From the IMG/VR virus record IMGVR_UViG_3300025154_000316, positions 1-29,766 of that record: a stretch of DNA of 29,766 bases. The stretch is one strand, 5' to 3'. This DNA is from a virus. The notes under the pieces were generated by a model. It searched no databases. It was not told the DNA's origin and saw only the letters and a list, made by a program, of their open reading frames with translations. The translations under genes and the position numbers were made by a program. Below, piece after piece: positions 17,792 through 25,391 of the stretch (the first letter of the stretch is position 1; the number at the start of each line of letters is the position of its first letter).

Positions 17792-18850
17792 TTATGAGAA
17801 GTTAATTGTCCAGTGCCTATTTGGGTTGAATGAGATCAAGTTGCCAAGCAGAATTATGTGACCAACTTCTGCATATTGATTAATGCTATCTATTAGTCCA
17901 CTGAAATTAAAACCCATATTCTTACTGGGTACATCGCTGTATACACCATCAATCTGCTTATTCCCACCAATTTGAATTGGAGAGTATTTCTTGCTGGCTG
18001 ATTTAAGTCCATACCATGCTATGTGTCTCTCGTTGATACCCCACATCTTGCCTGATGTACATTTGTCATCGGCTACGATTGGAACACCTCTGAAAAATAA
18101 AGCATTGAATCCTAGATCACCTTTCAAAGCTGATATGCTTGGTACAACACTATTGCGAGTTACCTGCTTGTAGCCATCGGCTGTAACATTTGATGCTACT
18201 GTTGCTTGCAGTAATGTTTCATACTGATTGAAGCGAGTATCATCGGTAACTATAAGAGTGGTTTTATCGCTTCCCTTTTCGGCTGCTGACATTGCTGTAG
18301 CCATTGCTGCCAAAGTGACTGCTCCGGTTACATCATATTCATTAGCTTTAAGTGAAGGATAAGTTCCTCTTGCTAAACCTCCATAAGTTGCTACTTCACC
18401 ACCATCATCAATGATAGCTGCTAAACCTAAGAAGTCTTTGCTTGAGTTGCCTGTGCCATCTCCGTAAAGTATTGTCCCTATGTCATCCATTCCGGCGTTG
18501 GCTGCTTCTTCCATAGCTTCTATTACTAGATCTAAGGCTGCTTGCTCATCGGCTGCTGTGACATCTCTCTCTGTTCCATCAATAACGACTGGTATTTCAT
18601 ACCCTCGAATATCGAATGATAATCTCCTCTTGGTGTCAGATTTGTTGGTACTGAAAGTATCCATTGATCCGAATGATCCACCATTTGCTTGCTTGGTAAC
18701 AATAACAGTCTTGTCCATCTTTCGACCTCTCCAAGGCTGTGCGTTTCCAATTAAGCGTGTTGCCAATACATTTCCCGAAAGAATTGTATCAACTGCCTTT
18801 GGTGCAAGTTTTGTTTGCGTGAAGGCTTGTACGTTTGTTGAAAAATCCAT
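17792..18850 (-). CDS. Major capsid protein (352 aa)
   Basis: The ATG at 18850 is preferred over an upstream in-frame TTG (18853). The N-terminus (MDFSTNVQAFTQTKLAPKAV) is followed by DTILSGNVLATRLIGNAQPW and GRKMDKTVIV, typical of HK97-fold capsid proteins of podovirus-like phages. Residues 75-130 include FDIRGYEIPVVIDGTERDV and a long helix (AADEQAALDLVIEAMEEAA), like the spine helix. Later parts include TTLIVTDDTRFNQYETLLQA and GFNALFFRGVPIVADDKC, with RGVPIVADD resembling a P-domain strand. Its position directly after the scaffold gene and its length are as expected. There is no protease gene or fused delta domain, so head maturation probably relies on the separate scaffold. Confidence 0.85.
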   Translation of the reverse strand: MDFSTNVQAFTQTKLAPKAVDTILSGNVLATRLIGNAQPWRGRKMDKTVIVTKQANGGSFGSMDTFSTNKSDTKRRLSFDIRGYEIPVVIDGTERDVTAADEQAALDLVIEAMEEAANAGMDDIGTILYGDGTGNSSKDFLGLAAIIDDGGEVATYGGLARGTYPSLKANEYDVTGAVTLAAMATAMSAAEKGSDKTTLIVTDDTRFNQYETLLQATVASNVTADGYKQVTRNSVVPSISALKGDLGFNALFFRGVPIVADDKCTSGKMWGINERHIAWYGLKSASKKYSPIQIGGNKQIDGVYSDVPSKNMGFNFSGLIDSINQYAEVGHIILLGNLISFNPNRHWTINFS

Positions 18851-18867
18851 CAAAGTTAATTAAAAAA

Positions 18868-19713
18868 TTATTTCTTATTTCTATGTAGAAACTCAACTCC
18901 TAAATCAAACATACTTTTATTTCTCTCGGATGAAGGATCGTATGTGTCCTCCTTTGACGTAGACGCTGCGGATGATTTACCTGATCCAATTGCATTTAAT
19001 GTATTTGAATCTGGCTTATCTTTTTGATCCTTTGCAAGATCATTCCATAGATCTAACATATCTAGGATGGGCATTTTAGAGCCTGCTTTATACTTGGATG
19101 AGGCGTAAGTTAAAAACTTATCCCTGTTATCCTTATCATCAGCAAAGAAGGTTTCAACATCATCTAATTCTTTTTGTACAGATGTTTTAGTTTGTACCTC
19201 TTGGCTCTGTATTCTATCCCTTTCTCTTTGATCAATAATTGTAAGATCTTTTATAAGAGCTGCTCTTATGTCACCATAGAGTGACATAATGTCTGGATAT
19301 TCTTCTGGCTTCTTGAAAGTGTATTTAGTGTCGATAACTGGTTTAAAGTCCTCGAATCCTCCTACATTTCCATCTACCTTCTGTTTATCCTTTTCTGCAC
19401 CTGACAACTTGAGCTTCAATTCATCGAGTTCCTTTTGGAGTTGTTGCTTCTCTGAAAGAGTAGTTTCCTTCTCCTTTAGTGCATCGTTCTTTTGTTTAAT
19501 AAGTTCCTTGAATCTAGGAATCTCATTGTAGTTTTTAGCTTCCTTTGATTTTCCTTCTTCATCTTCCTCATTATCTTGCTCTGCATTGTCATCGGATTGT
19601 TTCTCATCCTTTGTGCTATCATCGGAATCTTTATTTTCAGCCTCATCCTTGTTGGCTGTTTCATCGGTGGATGAATCCGACTTTAATGCTTCATCCAATT
19701 CAATACTTCCCAT
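18868..19713 (-). CDS. Scaffolding protein (281 aa)
   Basis: The ATG at 19713 follows an A/T leader (TTATTATTATTATTAA) with no Shine-Dalgarno. Residues 1-60 are extremely acidic and Ser/Asp/Glu-rich. Residues 65-115 form a coiled coil (KELIKQKNDALKEKETTLSE, KQQLQKELDELKLKL). The rest is helical with charged turns and a basic end (FLHRNKK), as in scaffolds whose C-terminal helices bind capsid subunits. It would guide procapsid assembly and leave before or during packaging. Location between portal and capsid is classical. A TTGTCG-N17-TATAAT promoter lies 50-80 bases upstream, so scaffold and capsid can be transcribed apart from portal. Confidence 0.8.
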   Translation of the reverse strand: MGSIELDEALKSDSSTDETANKDEAENKDSDDSTKDEKQSDDNAEQDNEEDEEGKSKEAKNYNEIPRFKELIKQKNDALKEKETTLSEKQQLQKELDELKLKLSGAEKDKQKVDGNVGGFEDFKPVIDTKYTFKKPEEYPDIMSLYGDIRAALIKDLTIIDQRERDRIQSQEVQTKTSVQKELDDVETFFADDKDNRDKFLTYASSKYKAGSKMPILDMLDLWNDLAKDQKDKPDSNTLNAIGSGKSSAASTSKEDTYDPSSERNKSMFDLGVEFLHRNKK

Positions 19714-19733
19714 TTAATAATAATAATAAATAA

Positions 19734-19750
19734 CGACAATTACGTTGTCG
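19734..19750. promoter_or_regulatory. Inverted TTGTCG pair, possible operator
   Basis: CGACAA (19734-19739) and TTGTCG (19745-19750) form a 6-bp inverted repeat with a 5-bp spacer. It lies in the leader between the scaffold/capsid promoter and the scaffold ATG. The half-site is identical to the -35 hexamer of the four structural-gene promoters, so one protein might recognise both. Confidence 0.4.
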
Positions 19751-19762
19751 ATTCGATCCTAA

Positions 19763-21844
19763 TTAAATTATACCTTCACCATTCCCACCCGACAACATTC
19801 CTGCCATTCCCTGTGCTGGTGGCATTCCTTCTGGTGGCATTGCTCCTTGCATTCCTGCTTGTTGCATCGCCTGATCCTGCATCATTGCCTGTGCCTCTAG
19901 CCCTTGTTGTTCTACTGCTCCTTGCTGTGTTACCAAGTCCTGTGCTTGTGCCTGTTGTCCTTGCATCTGTTGTTCCTGTTGATTAGCTAATTCTTCAAGA
20001 TTGATCTTCTCAAGTTCTATATGTTCTTTTAGTTGTCCTTTTATAAATTCACTTAATGATTCATAGTCTGGAAGTCCATCATAGATCTCAACACCTTTGA
20101 GATACTGTATGTGTGTACTCAAGTGCTTGCTGTATGCCTCTAACTCCCCTTTGAATAAATCAACCTCCTGATCTCCTGTCTGTCTATCGGCTAGAATATC
20201 AACTGTATGCCTGACAGACAGGAGCTCAAACTGCATTGGATCTGTGATTTCTGGATAGAGTTGTGCTGGATCTGTTTGTTCTAGTAATGCGTTCTTAGCC
20301 ATCTTGTTAGGATTTGGATAATCCAATACCTCATATAGATCTTTTAATGACATTAGTTTATTCTTTGCCAAATCTATTGCCTGTGCTTGTTCTGCTATCG
20401 GCTCTTTCGGGGCTGTACTTCCATCTTTAACCTTACACAAAATCTTGGCTTTCTTAAAATCATTGATCTTGATCTTAACATCGGATCTGCTTTTTGCATC
20501 ATAGTATTCCGAATCTATTTCTAAATCATCGGTTTTAAATAGTTTCCACATCTGAATCTTCCAGTTGAAGTATTCTTCATCGTACTGTTCTAAGTTAGTT
20601 GTTGTTAAATCTATTCTTCCGTAGTCTGATTCCTTAAGAATTGCTCTACCTGTTGCTGTTTCAATCGAATCTCTTTCACCTCTTGTTGTGCTGTGTGTAC
20701 CGAATATATTGTCTATCTCTGATTTGCTATCAAGCATATCAGTGTAAGTACCATTATCAAGCTGTCTACCAAGTAGTTGAGTTAGCTTACCTTCTACATT
20801 GTCTGCCCCTTCTAGGTATATTGCGTGATCATTATTACCTATGTTCTCGGCTTCGTCTCTTGATATGTAGTTTCCGGCTACTACCCATCTACCATTTGCA
20901 AACTCTGTGTTTGTTTCGATCTGTCTCTTTCTCTTATTAACCGCATTCTGTATTGAGATAGATTGTTCAATCGTTGTCGTGTCATCGGCTATGTTTTCTC
21001 CTGTAGATATAAAGCTAGTAAAGAGATATGGTGATTTTGGTTTTGCAAAGTGATTGTTTTTTACATTTTTAAAATCATACAATGGTGACTGTGTTCTTTT
21101 CAGTAGTATATCCTCATAAAGATATGCTACTAAATCATTCTCCCAATACTCGAATACAATTATCTGTGATTTTAGACTTGGTTTATCACCATGTGTCTTT
21201 ACTTTTGCAACTACTTCTTCAAACTTATCTGGGAATAAATCTTTAATTTCCGTTAATGTGTATCTTTTAATCTCTACAATATAAGGAAGTTCATCCTTTG
21301 TTGCGTATCCTCTAGGAAACATTATAGATCTTGGGTTTACAATATAGTGTTTTGATCTTTGTTCATCTTCACACCAGTACATCTTTCCACAAACGAATCC
21401 TGCCATCTGCCCGTTCCTATCCCCGATCTGCATTTGTTGTCGCATCTTATCGTAAATATCCCATTCATCCTTGAGTAGTCTTTCTAGTTTATCTTTTAAA
21501 CTCTTGTTGGCATTCGTTCTAGGTTTAATAACAATTGATGGCTCTGGCGTTTTCCTTGTAGCAATAGGAACAATAGTTTCTACTGCTTGGAATATCTTAT
21601 TTATAACTATCTTACTTTCACCTACATTTAGTTTGCTTTCGTCAATTTGATTACCTTTCCAGTATTCTTTATTCTCGTTATATCTCCTTATTAATTCTTC
21701 GTAATAACCCTGACATTCGGCTATCCTTTCTCTGATTATTGTCGCTGCATCATCCTCACTAGCTGACATTAAGTCTTGCAAAATATTATCTTGTGGAACC
21801 TGATCCGCACTTGGAATATTCACTGAACGATTAGTATCTCCCAT
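19763..21844 (-). CDS. Portal protein (693 aa)
   Basis: The ATG at 21844 (MGDTNRSVNIPSADQVPQDN) is not preceded by a clear Shine-Dalgarno. Residues 35-75 carry the helical opening (RERIAECQGYYEELIRRYNE, then YWKGNQID). KIVINKIFQAVETIVPIATR and KTPEPSIVIKPR follow, a signature of large P22/T7-type portal proteins. Other landmarks are FVCGKMYWCEDE, HYIVNPRSIMFP, and SISIQNAVNKRKRQIETNTE for the long stem/clip helix. Residues 610-693 are Gln/Met/Ala/Gly-rich low complexity ending in GGNGEGII, probably a flexible barrel tail. Length suits podoviral portals. The dodecamer would be the DNA channel and terminase docking site. Its 3' end contains the promoter for the scaffold gene. Confidence 0.85.
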   Translation of the reverse strand: MGDTNRSVNIPSADQVPQDNILQDLMSASEDDAATIIRERIAECQGYYEELIRRYNENKEYWKGNQIDESKLNVGESKIVINKIFQAVETIVPIATRKTPEPSIVIKPRTNANKSLKDKLERLLKDEWDIYDKMRQQMQIGDRNGQMAGFVCGKMYWCEDEQRSKHYIVNPRSIMFPRGYATKDELPYIVEIKRYTLTEIKDLFPDKFEEVVAKVKTHGDKPSLKSQIIVFEYWENDLVAYLYEDILLKRTQSPLYDFKNVKNNHFAKPKSPYLFTSFISTGENIADDTTTIEQSISIQNAVNKRKRQIETNTEFANGRWVVAGNYISRDEAENIGNNDHAIYLEGADNVEGKLTQLLGRQLDNGTYTDMLDSKSEIDNIFGTHSTTRGERDSIETATGRAILKESDYGRIDLTTTNLEQYDEEYFNWKIQMWKLFKTDDLEIDSEYYDAKSRSDVKIKINDFKKAKILCKVKDGSTAPKEPIAEQAQAIDLAKNKLMSLKDLYEVLDYPNPNKMAKNALLEQTDPAQLYPEITDPMQFELLSVRHTVDILADRQTGDQEVDLFKGELEAYSKHLSTHIQYLKGVEIYDGLPDYESLSEFIKGQLKEHIELEKINLEELANQQEQQMQGQQAQAQDLVTQQGAVEQQGLEAQAMMQDQAMQQAGMQGAMPPEGMPPAQGMAGMLSGGNGEGII
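19767..19795 (-). promoter_or_regulatory. Promoter of the scaffold-capsid operon, TTGTCG-N17-TATAAT
   Basis: Within the last codons of the portal gene, the minus strand reads TTGTCG (19795-19790), continuing GG, with 17 bp to a perfect TATAAT (19772-19767). The predicted start near 19760 gives a leader of about 45 bases to the scaffold ATG at 19713. Confidence 0.7.
20173..20224. repeat. 12-bp perfect inverted repeat inside the portal gene
   Basis: CTCCTGTCTGTC (20173-20184) and GACAGACAGGAG (20213-20224) are perfectly complementary, with a 28-bp spacer, inside portal coding sequence. The frame is intact. It could be chance or a quasipalindrome improved by template switching, as proposed for the terminase repeat. 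Confidence 0.45.
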
Positions 21845-21867
21845 ATTTCATGTTTAACTATAATAAG

Positions 21868-21896
21868 ATATTACTACTGTTTTCTCTGCCCGACAA
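21868..21896 (-). promoter_or_regulatory. Portal promoter, TTGTCG-N17-TAATAT
   Basis: Overlapping the 3' end of the large terminase gene, the minus strand has TTGTCG (21896-21891), continuing GG, with a 17-bp spacer to TAATAT (21873-21868), a 4 of 6 match. The predicted start near 21861 leaves a leader of only about 17 bases before the portal ATG. It has the weakest -10 of the four TTGTCGGG sites. Confidence 0.55.
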
Positions 21897-23526
21897 ACTC
21901 ATCAAGTACAGATTGATCTACTGTTCCATCTGGCTTTACCCATATTCCCTCCCTTCTTGCTTTCTCCTGCTTCTTATACTTTAATCTGGAAGCAAAACCT
22001 ATCTTTGCTTTCTGTAATGCTATGTACCAATAAAGCGTAGCATGAGCAAAGTGATCTATTCCATTTACACTAGCCCATCTAAACCTATCATTACCTATTC
22101 TATCTGGCTCTACGATCTTAACTAGTGAACTCCAATGGCTTATGTATTCCTCAAGATCCGTTAATGATACCTGAATTGGAAACTCTCCTCCTTGAATAAG
22201 ATCAATAATAGCATCAAATGTTTCCTCTCTCCTAATCAGTACAGTACCATTATCCTCAAATTTAGCTATATCTCTTTGATCTGATTCTGGTTTATAGAAT
22301 GCCCTCCAAACTCTATTTTTAAAATCTGTTGACATTGATCTTGGTACTTGCTGATAAGGTAAAGCATCAATAACCATTTTGCATTGGTATTTTTCAAATA
22401 GATACTTTATCTCTTGCCATGATTCTGTCTTACCCACCTTGAATATTCCTTGTACATTACCAATAACATAATGCTTCATGTTACCCTGATCTACTCCCAT
22501 TGCATTTTGTTCCTGCCAATTCTTCTCACCATCCATATTAGCTACGATATTTTCTCTGTTCACTTTAATATCGGATGCTGTATATGGTCTGGCTAGTACA
22601 AAGTTATGGAAAAACGATTTCTCAAGTGTTACATCTTCTTCTTTCTCTAGTATATCTTTTACATGATGCCGGATATAAATCATTTGTGGCATCCAGTAAC
22701 CTCTATATTCTGTTCTACTTGGATACTTAGCTATCCATTCCCCAATACTTCTATCAACATCTGATAATTCCTGACGACACTTTCCACATACGAATATCTT
22801 TTTATCAACATCTACCCAGCTATGGCTTGTTCCCGATTTAAAATCTAGTTTATCAAGTCTGCACCAATCAATGTATTGCCTATATCCACAATGTCCACAC
22901 TGTACTATCCAATGTCTTTGATCTGATTTCTGATACACTGCATCCGACCCCATCAATGGATATGTTGGGTTATCGAATAACCATCTACCTTTATATAAAC
23001 TATTATCAAGCCTAGATCTCATTTGGTTTATAACAAATTGATCTGACCTGCTGGCTTCATCGTGGATGTTTAAGTCAGCAGGTCAGATCAATTTGTTATA
23101 AACCAAATGCTTCTTCAAGTCTGATTTACTGTTATATGTTCCTGTAAAGTTTATAAACCTTTGATCTAGCCCACTTCCCAGAGACTTTAAACTCATGTTT
23201 CCTGATACATCTCCAAATATAAGAGGATTGTTTTCTATTATCTTGTTTACTTTTGGTGGTACGAACTTCTCTAAAAATTGATCTGTTGGTAATGTATAGA
23301 TCACGTTATACTTTCTTACCTTTGCTGCATAGAAGGCTTTTAATATAGCAGTCTCTGACCATCCTATCTGCGATGATTTAATGATTGCTTGGTTTGGATG
23401 CCAATCGCACAATGGATCTGCTAGAAACTCATGTTCTTCCCATTCAAAAGGCTCCCCCTTGGAAGTCCGTATTTGATTATAGTGTATCCACTGTAAAATC
23501 CTATCGTCTAAATATTTATCAATCAT
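21874..23526 (-). pseudogene. Terminase large subunit, interrupted by one in-frame TGA within a 34-bp inverted repeat
   Basis: The packaging ATPase/nuclease. One frame runs from ATG at 23526 to the stop at 21874, 551 codons, with TGA only at codon 148 (23085-23083). The Walker A-like loop is IKSSQIGWSE (K50, G55, S57). Directly after the TGA comes PADLNIHDEASRSDQ, whose IHDE (D156, E157) is Walker B. Zinc-type pairs are C210/C213 and C247/C250. Nuclease acidic residues are likely D346 in GVDQGN, D387 in MVIDALPY and D491 in GIDHFAHATLY. The arrangement matches the phage GpA terminase family. Nine codons before PAD (HLVYNKLI-stop) are the reverse complement of the downstream codons, so removing 27 bp restores a clean gene. 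Either the copy is inactive or split, or the insertion is a sequencing or assembly artefact. The C-terminal part could start at ATG 23022, but it would lack the ATPase core. Confidence 0.85.
23020..23109. repeat. Perfect 34-bp inverted repeat with 22-bp loop in the terminase gene
   Basis: Arms 23020-23053 and 23076-23109 are complementary at all 34 positions, and pairing stops at both ends. The arm that encodes SRSDQFVINQM is the native one. The other arm creates HLVYNKLI plus TGA. Its innermost 7 bp (CCTGCTG, start of PAD) probably were native, forming a short seed palindrome with CAGCAGG. The remaining 27 bp look copied from the opposite strand. Confidence 0.95.
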
Positions 23527-23732
23527 TTTTCTAATATCATCATATTTCGGAATTGATCAGATATTCGCTTTAGTTCCTTGTCACAAGTTTTAATCCGTTG
23601 GATGTTTACCCACTGGATTTCCGCATCTTCTCTCTCCTTAACGATCCTTCTAAGTTCACTCTGTAGATCGTAGATCCGATGAAGAAGTGTCCATCCATTC
23701 ATCCTTTCTATCTTCGTCAAGCTCATCCTCAT
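23523..23732 (-). CDS. Small helical protein between the terminase subunits (69 aa)
   Basis: ATG at 23732, with an alternative at 23726; its TGA overlaps the large terminase ATG as ATGA. Residues 18-65 (LLHRIYDLQSELRRIVKERE, KELKRISDQFRNMMILEK) form a probable antiparallel or dimeric coiled coil. It overlaps the preceding short gene extensively in another frame. Tight coupling to the large terminase suggests a packaging accessory or a simple co-expressed small protein. No family was recognised. Confidence 0.6.
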   Translation of the reverse strand: MRMSLTKIERMNGWTLLHRIYDLQSELRRIVKEREDAEIQWVNIQRIKTCDKELKRISDQFRNMMILEK

Positions 23733-23784
23733 AAAAAGTTATAAACTTATAATTCTTACAACCACAATCCTTACATTCAATCAT
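23656..23784 (-). CDS. Very small Cys-cluster protein (42 aa)
   Basis: Start chosen at ATG 23784 (MIECKDCGCKNYKFITFYED) rather than an upstream ATG at 23886 that would lie deep inside the small terminase gene. The CKDCGC cluster followed by aromatic residues suggests half of a zinc ribbon. The second half is very acidic (DELDEDRKDEW). It overlaps the next gene by 77 bases in a different frame, which lowers confidence, though compact phage genomes allow this. Confidence 0.45.
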   Translation of the reverse strand: MIECKDCGCKNYKFITFYEDELDEDRKDEWMDTSSSDLRSTE

Positions 23785-23809
23785 AATTCTTTTTACCCAT
23801 TCTCTTTGT

Positions 23810-24334
23810 TTACTCTCTTTGAGTTTTATTTGCACGATTTTTTTGTTTAATATAAGCAAGGAAGTCACCAGTTCTTTGCTCTGCAATCATAGCAGCTCCG
23901 GTAAAATCTACCTCTGTCTTAGTTGCCGAATGAACACCAAGTATTTTATTCAACTCGGTTACTGCTGTTTTATAGATCAACGAATCGACTGCCGCAAGCC
24001 TCGCATTACCTTGTTTATCGTAGACTAATTGTGTCTTTGAAAATTCCTCTATAGCTTTCTTTAGATGTTCTATCATTCCTTCCTTCGTTCCCAGTCCATC
24101 TATCCGATTATATTCCTTCCATTTCTCAATAAGGTTGGTAATGGTTGGTAAATTCAATAGCTTAGATCCATTTGATTTCGAGGTAGCATTATCTTTCACA
24201 TTATAAGCAACTTTGTATGATCTGTTTGCATTCCCATCAACTGCATACTCTTTAGCAAACTTAGCCTGTTTTATAGTCACCTTTCTCTCAAGTTTCTTTA
24301 TCTCATCCAATAATGTTTTGATAGTTGCTAACAT
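23810..24334 (-). CDS. Terminase small subunit (174 aa)
   Basis: The ATG at 24334 has AAGGA six bases upstream, one of the clearer ribosome sites here. After a short helical N-terminus (TIKTLLDEIKKLERKV), residues 20-65 contain TIKQAKFAKEYAVDGNANRS followed by YKVAYNV and NGSKLLNLPTITNLI. This is the DNA-binding helix-turn-helix pattern of phage small terminases (x-Q-x-x-F-x-x-E-Y at the start, S-x-L-L-x-x-P-x-I/V at the end). The rest is helical, for oligomerisation, with a basic tail that may contact the large subunit. It would bind the packaging site and stimulate the large subunit. Its position upstream of the large terminase supports this. Confidence 0.8.
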   Translation of the reverse strand: MLATIKTLLDEIKKLERKVTIKQAKFAKEYAVDGNANRSYKVAYNVKDNATSKSNGSKLLNLPTITNLIEKWKEYNRIDGLGTKEGMIEHLKKAIEEFSKTQLVYDKQGNARLAAVDSLIYKTAVTELNKILGVHSATKTEVDFTGAAMIAEQRTGDFLAYIKQKNRANKTQRE

Positions 24335-24653
24335 ATTTTTCCTTATAAACTATTCTTGTAATAAAATCTATTAAAACTAATTGCGATTTGCTATGCTTTC
24401 TTACTCCGTACTTCTCTTGTAATGTTCTACCCATTGACTGACAGAATACACAAACTGCTCTTGGTGTTGGTTTCAATATATCTTCTGCGATATGCTCTAC
24501 TATGTCTTCTGCTTCATTATATGATATTTCCTTAAAATGATCTCTGGTCGATAATCTTGACCAGTCATTATGTAGGGAAAGTTTAACTATATAATTAAAC
24601 TCCTCTGCCGGTCTCCATATCTCCTCGTAGTGACAGTAGCACCTTCCTTGCAT
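24303..24653 (-). CDS. Hypothetical Cys-containing protein upstream of terminase (116 aa)
   Basis: The ATG at 24653 (MQGRCYCHYEEIWRPAEEF) lies 7 bases after a 26-aa membrane peptide gene, and the end overlaps the small terminase by 32 bases. There are two cysteine pairs, C-x-C-H near the N-terminus and C-x-x-C in AVCVFCQSMG, separated by a helical region (AEDIVEHIAEDI). A zinc-binding fold is possible. The C-terminus is basic and aromatic (RIVYKEKYVSNYQ). No nuclease HNH signature is complete. Function unknown; location suggests packaging or late regulation. Confidence 0.65.
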   Translation of the reverse strand: MQGRCYCHYEEIWRPAEEFNYIVKLSLHNDWSRLSTRDHFKEISYNEAEDIVEHIAEDILKPTPRAVCVFCQSMGRTLQEKYGVRKHSKSQLVLIDFITRIVYKEKYVSNYQNIIG

Positions 24654-24660
24654 GGCAGTA

Positions 24661-24741
24661 TTAGAAAGCTAATAAATATACTATTCCATAACAAATAAAT
24701 ATTAAAATAAAGATCAAAGCATAGTTAATTACTTTCTCCAT
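24661..24741 (-). CDS. 26-aa single-span membrane peptide
   Basis: ATG 24741 encodes MEKVINYALIFILIFICYGI followed by VYLLAF and TAA. It is a short N-terminus with one Lys and Glu and then one hydrophobic span. It overlaps the previous gene by 17 bases and ends 7 bases before the next ATG, filling what would otherwise be the only gap here, which supports its reality. Confidence 0.5.
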   Translation of the reverse strand: MEKVINYALIFILIFICYGIVYLLAF

Positions 24742-24994
24742 CTTTTAGTTCTATTTCACCACTATCTATTGCTTTATCAACTGCCGTACCTATCTCGGCT
24801 TTTTTATTAAATGGGTTTCCGTATGCCTTTGCAAAGTCTGGGTTTATTTCCATTTTCCTATCTGCTGAATTGTATCTTGTTGGCTGTAACATATCCTTAG
24901 CATGAGTTCTATTAAAATCTTCTGCTTGTCGCATTTGTTTGTCTGATAGATAAGATTTTCCTGATCTTGTTTGTATTCCGTATCTAATTAGCAT
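24725..24994 (-). CDS. Hypothetical protein (89 aa)
   Basis: The ATG at 24994 overlaps the preceding gene by 11 bases. The protein (MLIRYGIQTRSGKSYLSDKQ) is soluble and basic at the N-terminus with an acidic C-terminus (GEIELKDGESN). It contains DRKMEINPDFAKAYGNPFNK. No recognised domain, cysteine pair or membrane span. It belongs to the operon leading to terminase. Confidence 0.65.
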   Translation of the reverse strand: MLIRYGIQTRSGKSYLSDKQMRQAEDFNRTHAKDMLQPTRYNSADRKMEINPDFAKAYGNPFNKKAEIGTAVDKAIDSGEIELKDGESN

Positions 24995-25259
24995 TGTTAT
25001 TATTTTTAAAAAATTTATCTGGATCTGATGCTACATCTGGAAAGTATCTAGCCTTTTGTTCCTGATTGTATTGGAGTTGTGATTTTGCTTTAAGCGGTAT
25101 CATTCTGGTCATAGATTTCTTGGCTTCTTCATTCTTGGGGAATATATCTGTACTCTTTACTATCTCAAGTATAGTTATTAATATTCGTAAAAGTATATAG
25201 CCAACTATAAGGTTTGCTACAGACACTAACAATATAAGAAAGAATGAGACTATTTCCAT
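24984..25259 (-). CDS. Small membrane protein (91 aa)
   Basis: ATG at 25259 (MEIVSFFLILLVSVANLIVG) is preferred over an upstream in-frame TTG at 25277 that falls inside the leader hairpin. Residues 3-33 form one long or two closely packed membrane spans (ILLVSVANLIVGYILLRILI). Residues 40-91 are polar, basic then Asn-rich. It is the first gene after the promoter at 25387-25360. Topology would suit a holin-like or membrane-anchored phage protein, but no lysis enzyme is nearby, so the role is open. Confidence 0.65.
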   Translation of the reverse strand: MEIVSFFLILLVSVANLIVGYILLRILITILEIVKSTDIFPKNEEAKKSMTRMIPLKAKSQLQYNQEQKARYFPDVASDPDKFFKNNNNAN

Positions 25260-25272
25260 ATTAATACTATAA

Positions 25273-25301
25273 TCCAAGAAAGGCTCAACAACCCTCTTGG
25301 A
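25273..25301 (-). promoter_or_regulatory. Leader hairpin just upstream of the membrane-protein gene
   Basis: A perfect 7-bp stem (TCCAAGA with TCTTGGA) and a 15-nt loop lie 13 bases upstream of ATG 25259, in a leader of about 95 bases after the promoter. It could modulate translation or mRNA stability. No known riboswitch class was recognised. Confidence 0.45.
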
Positions 25302-25359
25302 ATACAGCAGATTTTTGCCCTTCGGAGTACCCTATAAGCAGTCCACCATACCCATAATT

Positions 25360-25387
25360 AGTATAGCGTATTGGCTGTATCTGTCAA
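25360..25387 (-). promoter_or_regulatory. Strong sigma70-like promoter for the pre-terminase operon
   Basis: On the minus strand, a perfect TTGACA (25387-25382) is followed after 16 bp by TATACT (25365-25360), 5 of 6. It begins just after the stop of the 72-aa gene and precedes a 114-bp gap, the longest non-coding stretch in the right half of the window. Confidence 0.7.
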
Positions 25388-25391
25388 CTAT

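Noticed and set aside
23022-23022. ATG 23022 as the true start of an independent gene
   Set aside because: The frame continues upstream through Walker B up to the TGA and then into the Walker A half, so it is the same terminase gene.
23083-23085. Alternative genetic code in which TGA is read as an amino acid
   Set aside because: TGA ends several genes exactly where coupled starts overlap (for example 5117-5119, 5942-5944, 23523-23525), and no other long gene contains an internal TGA.
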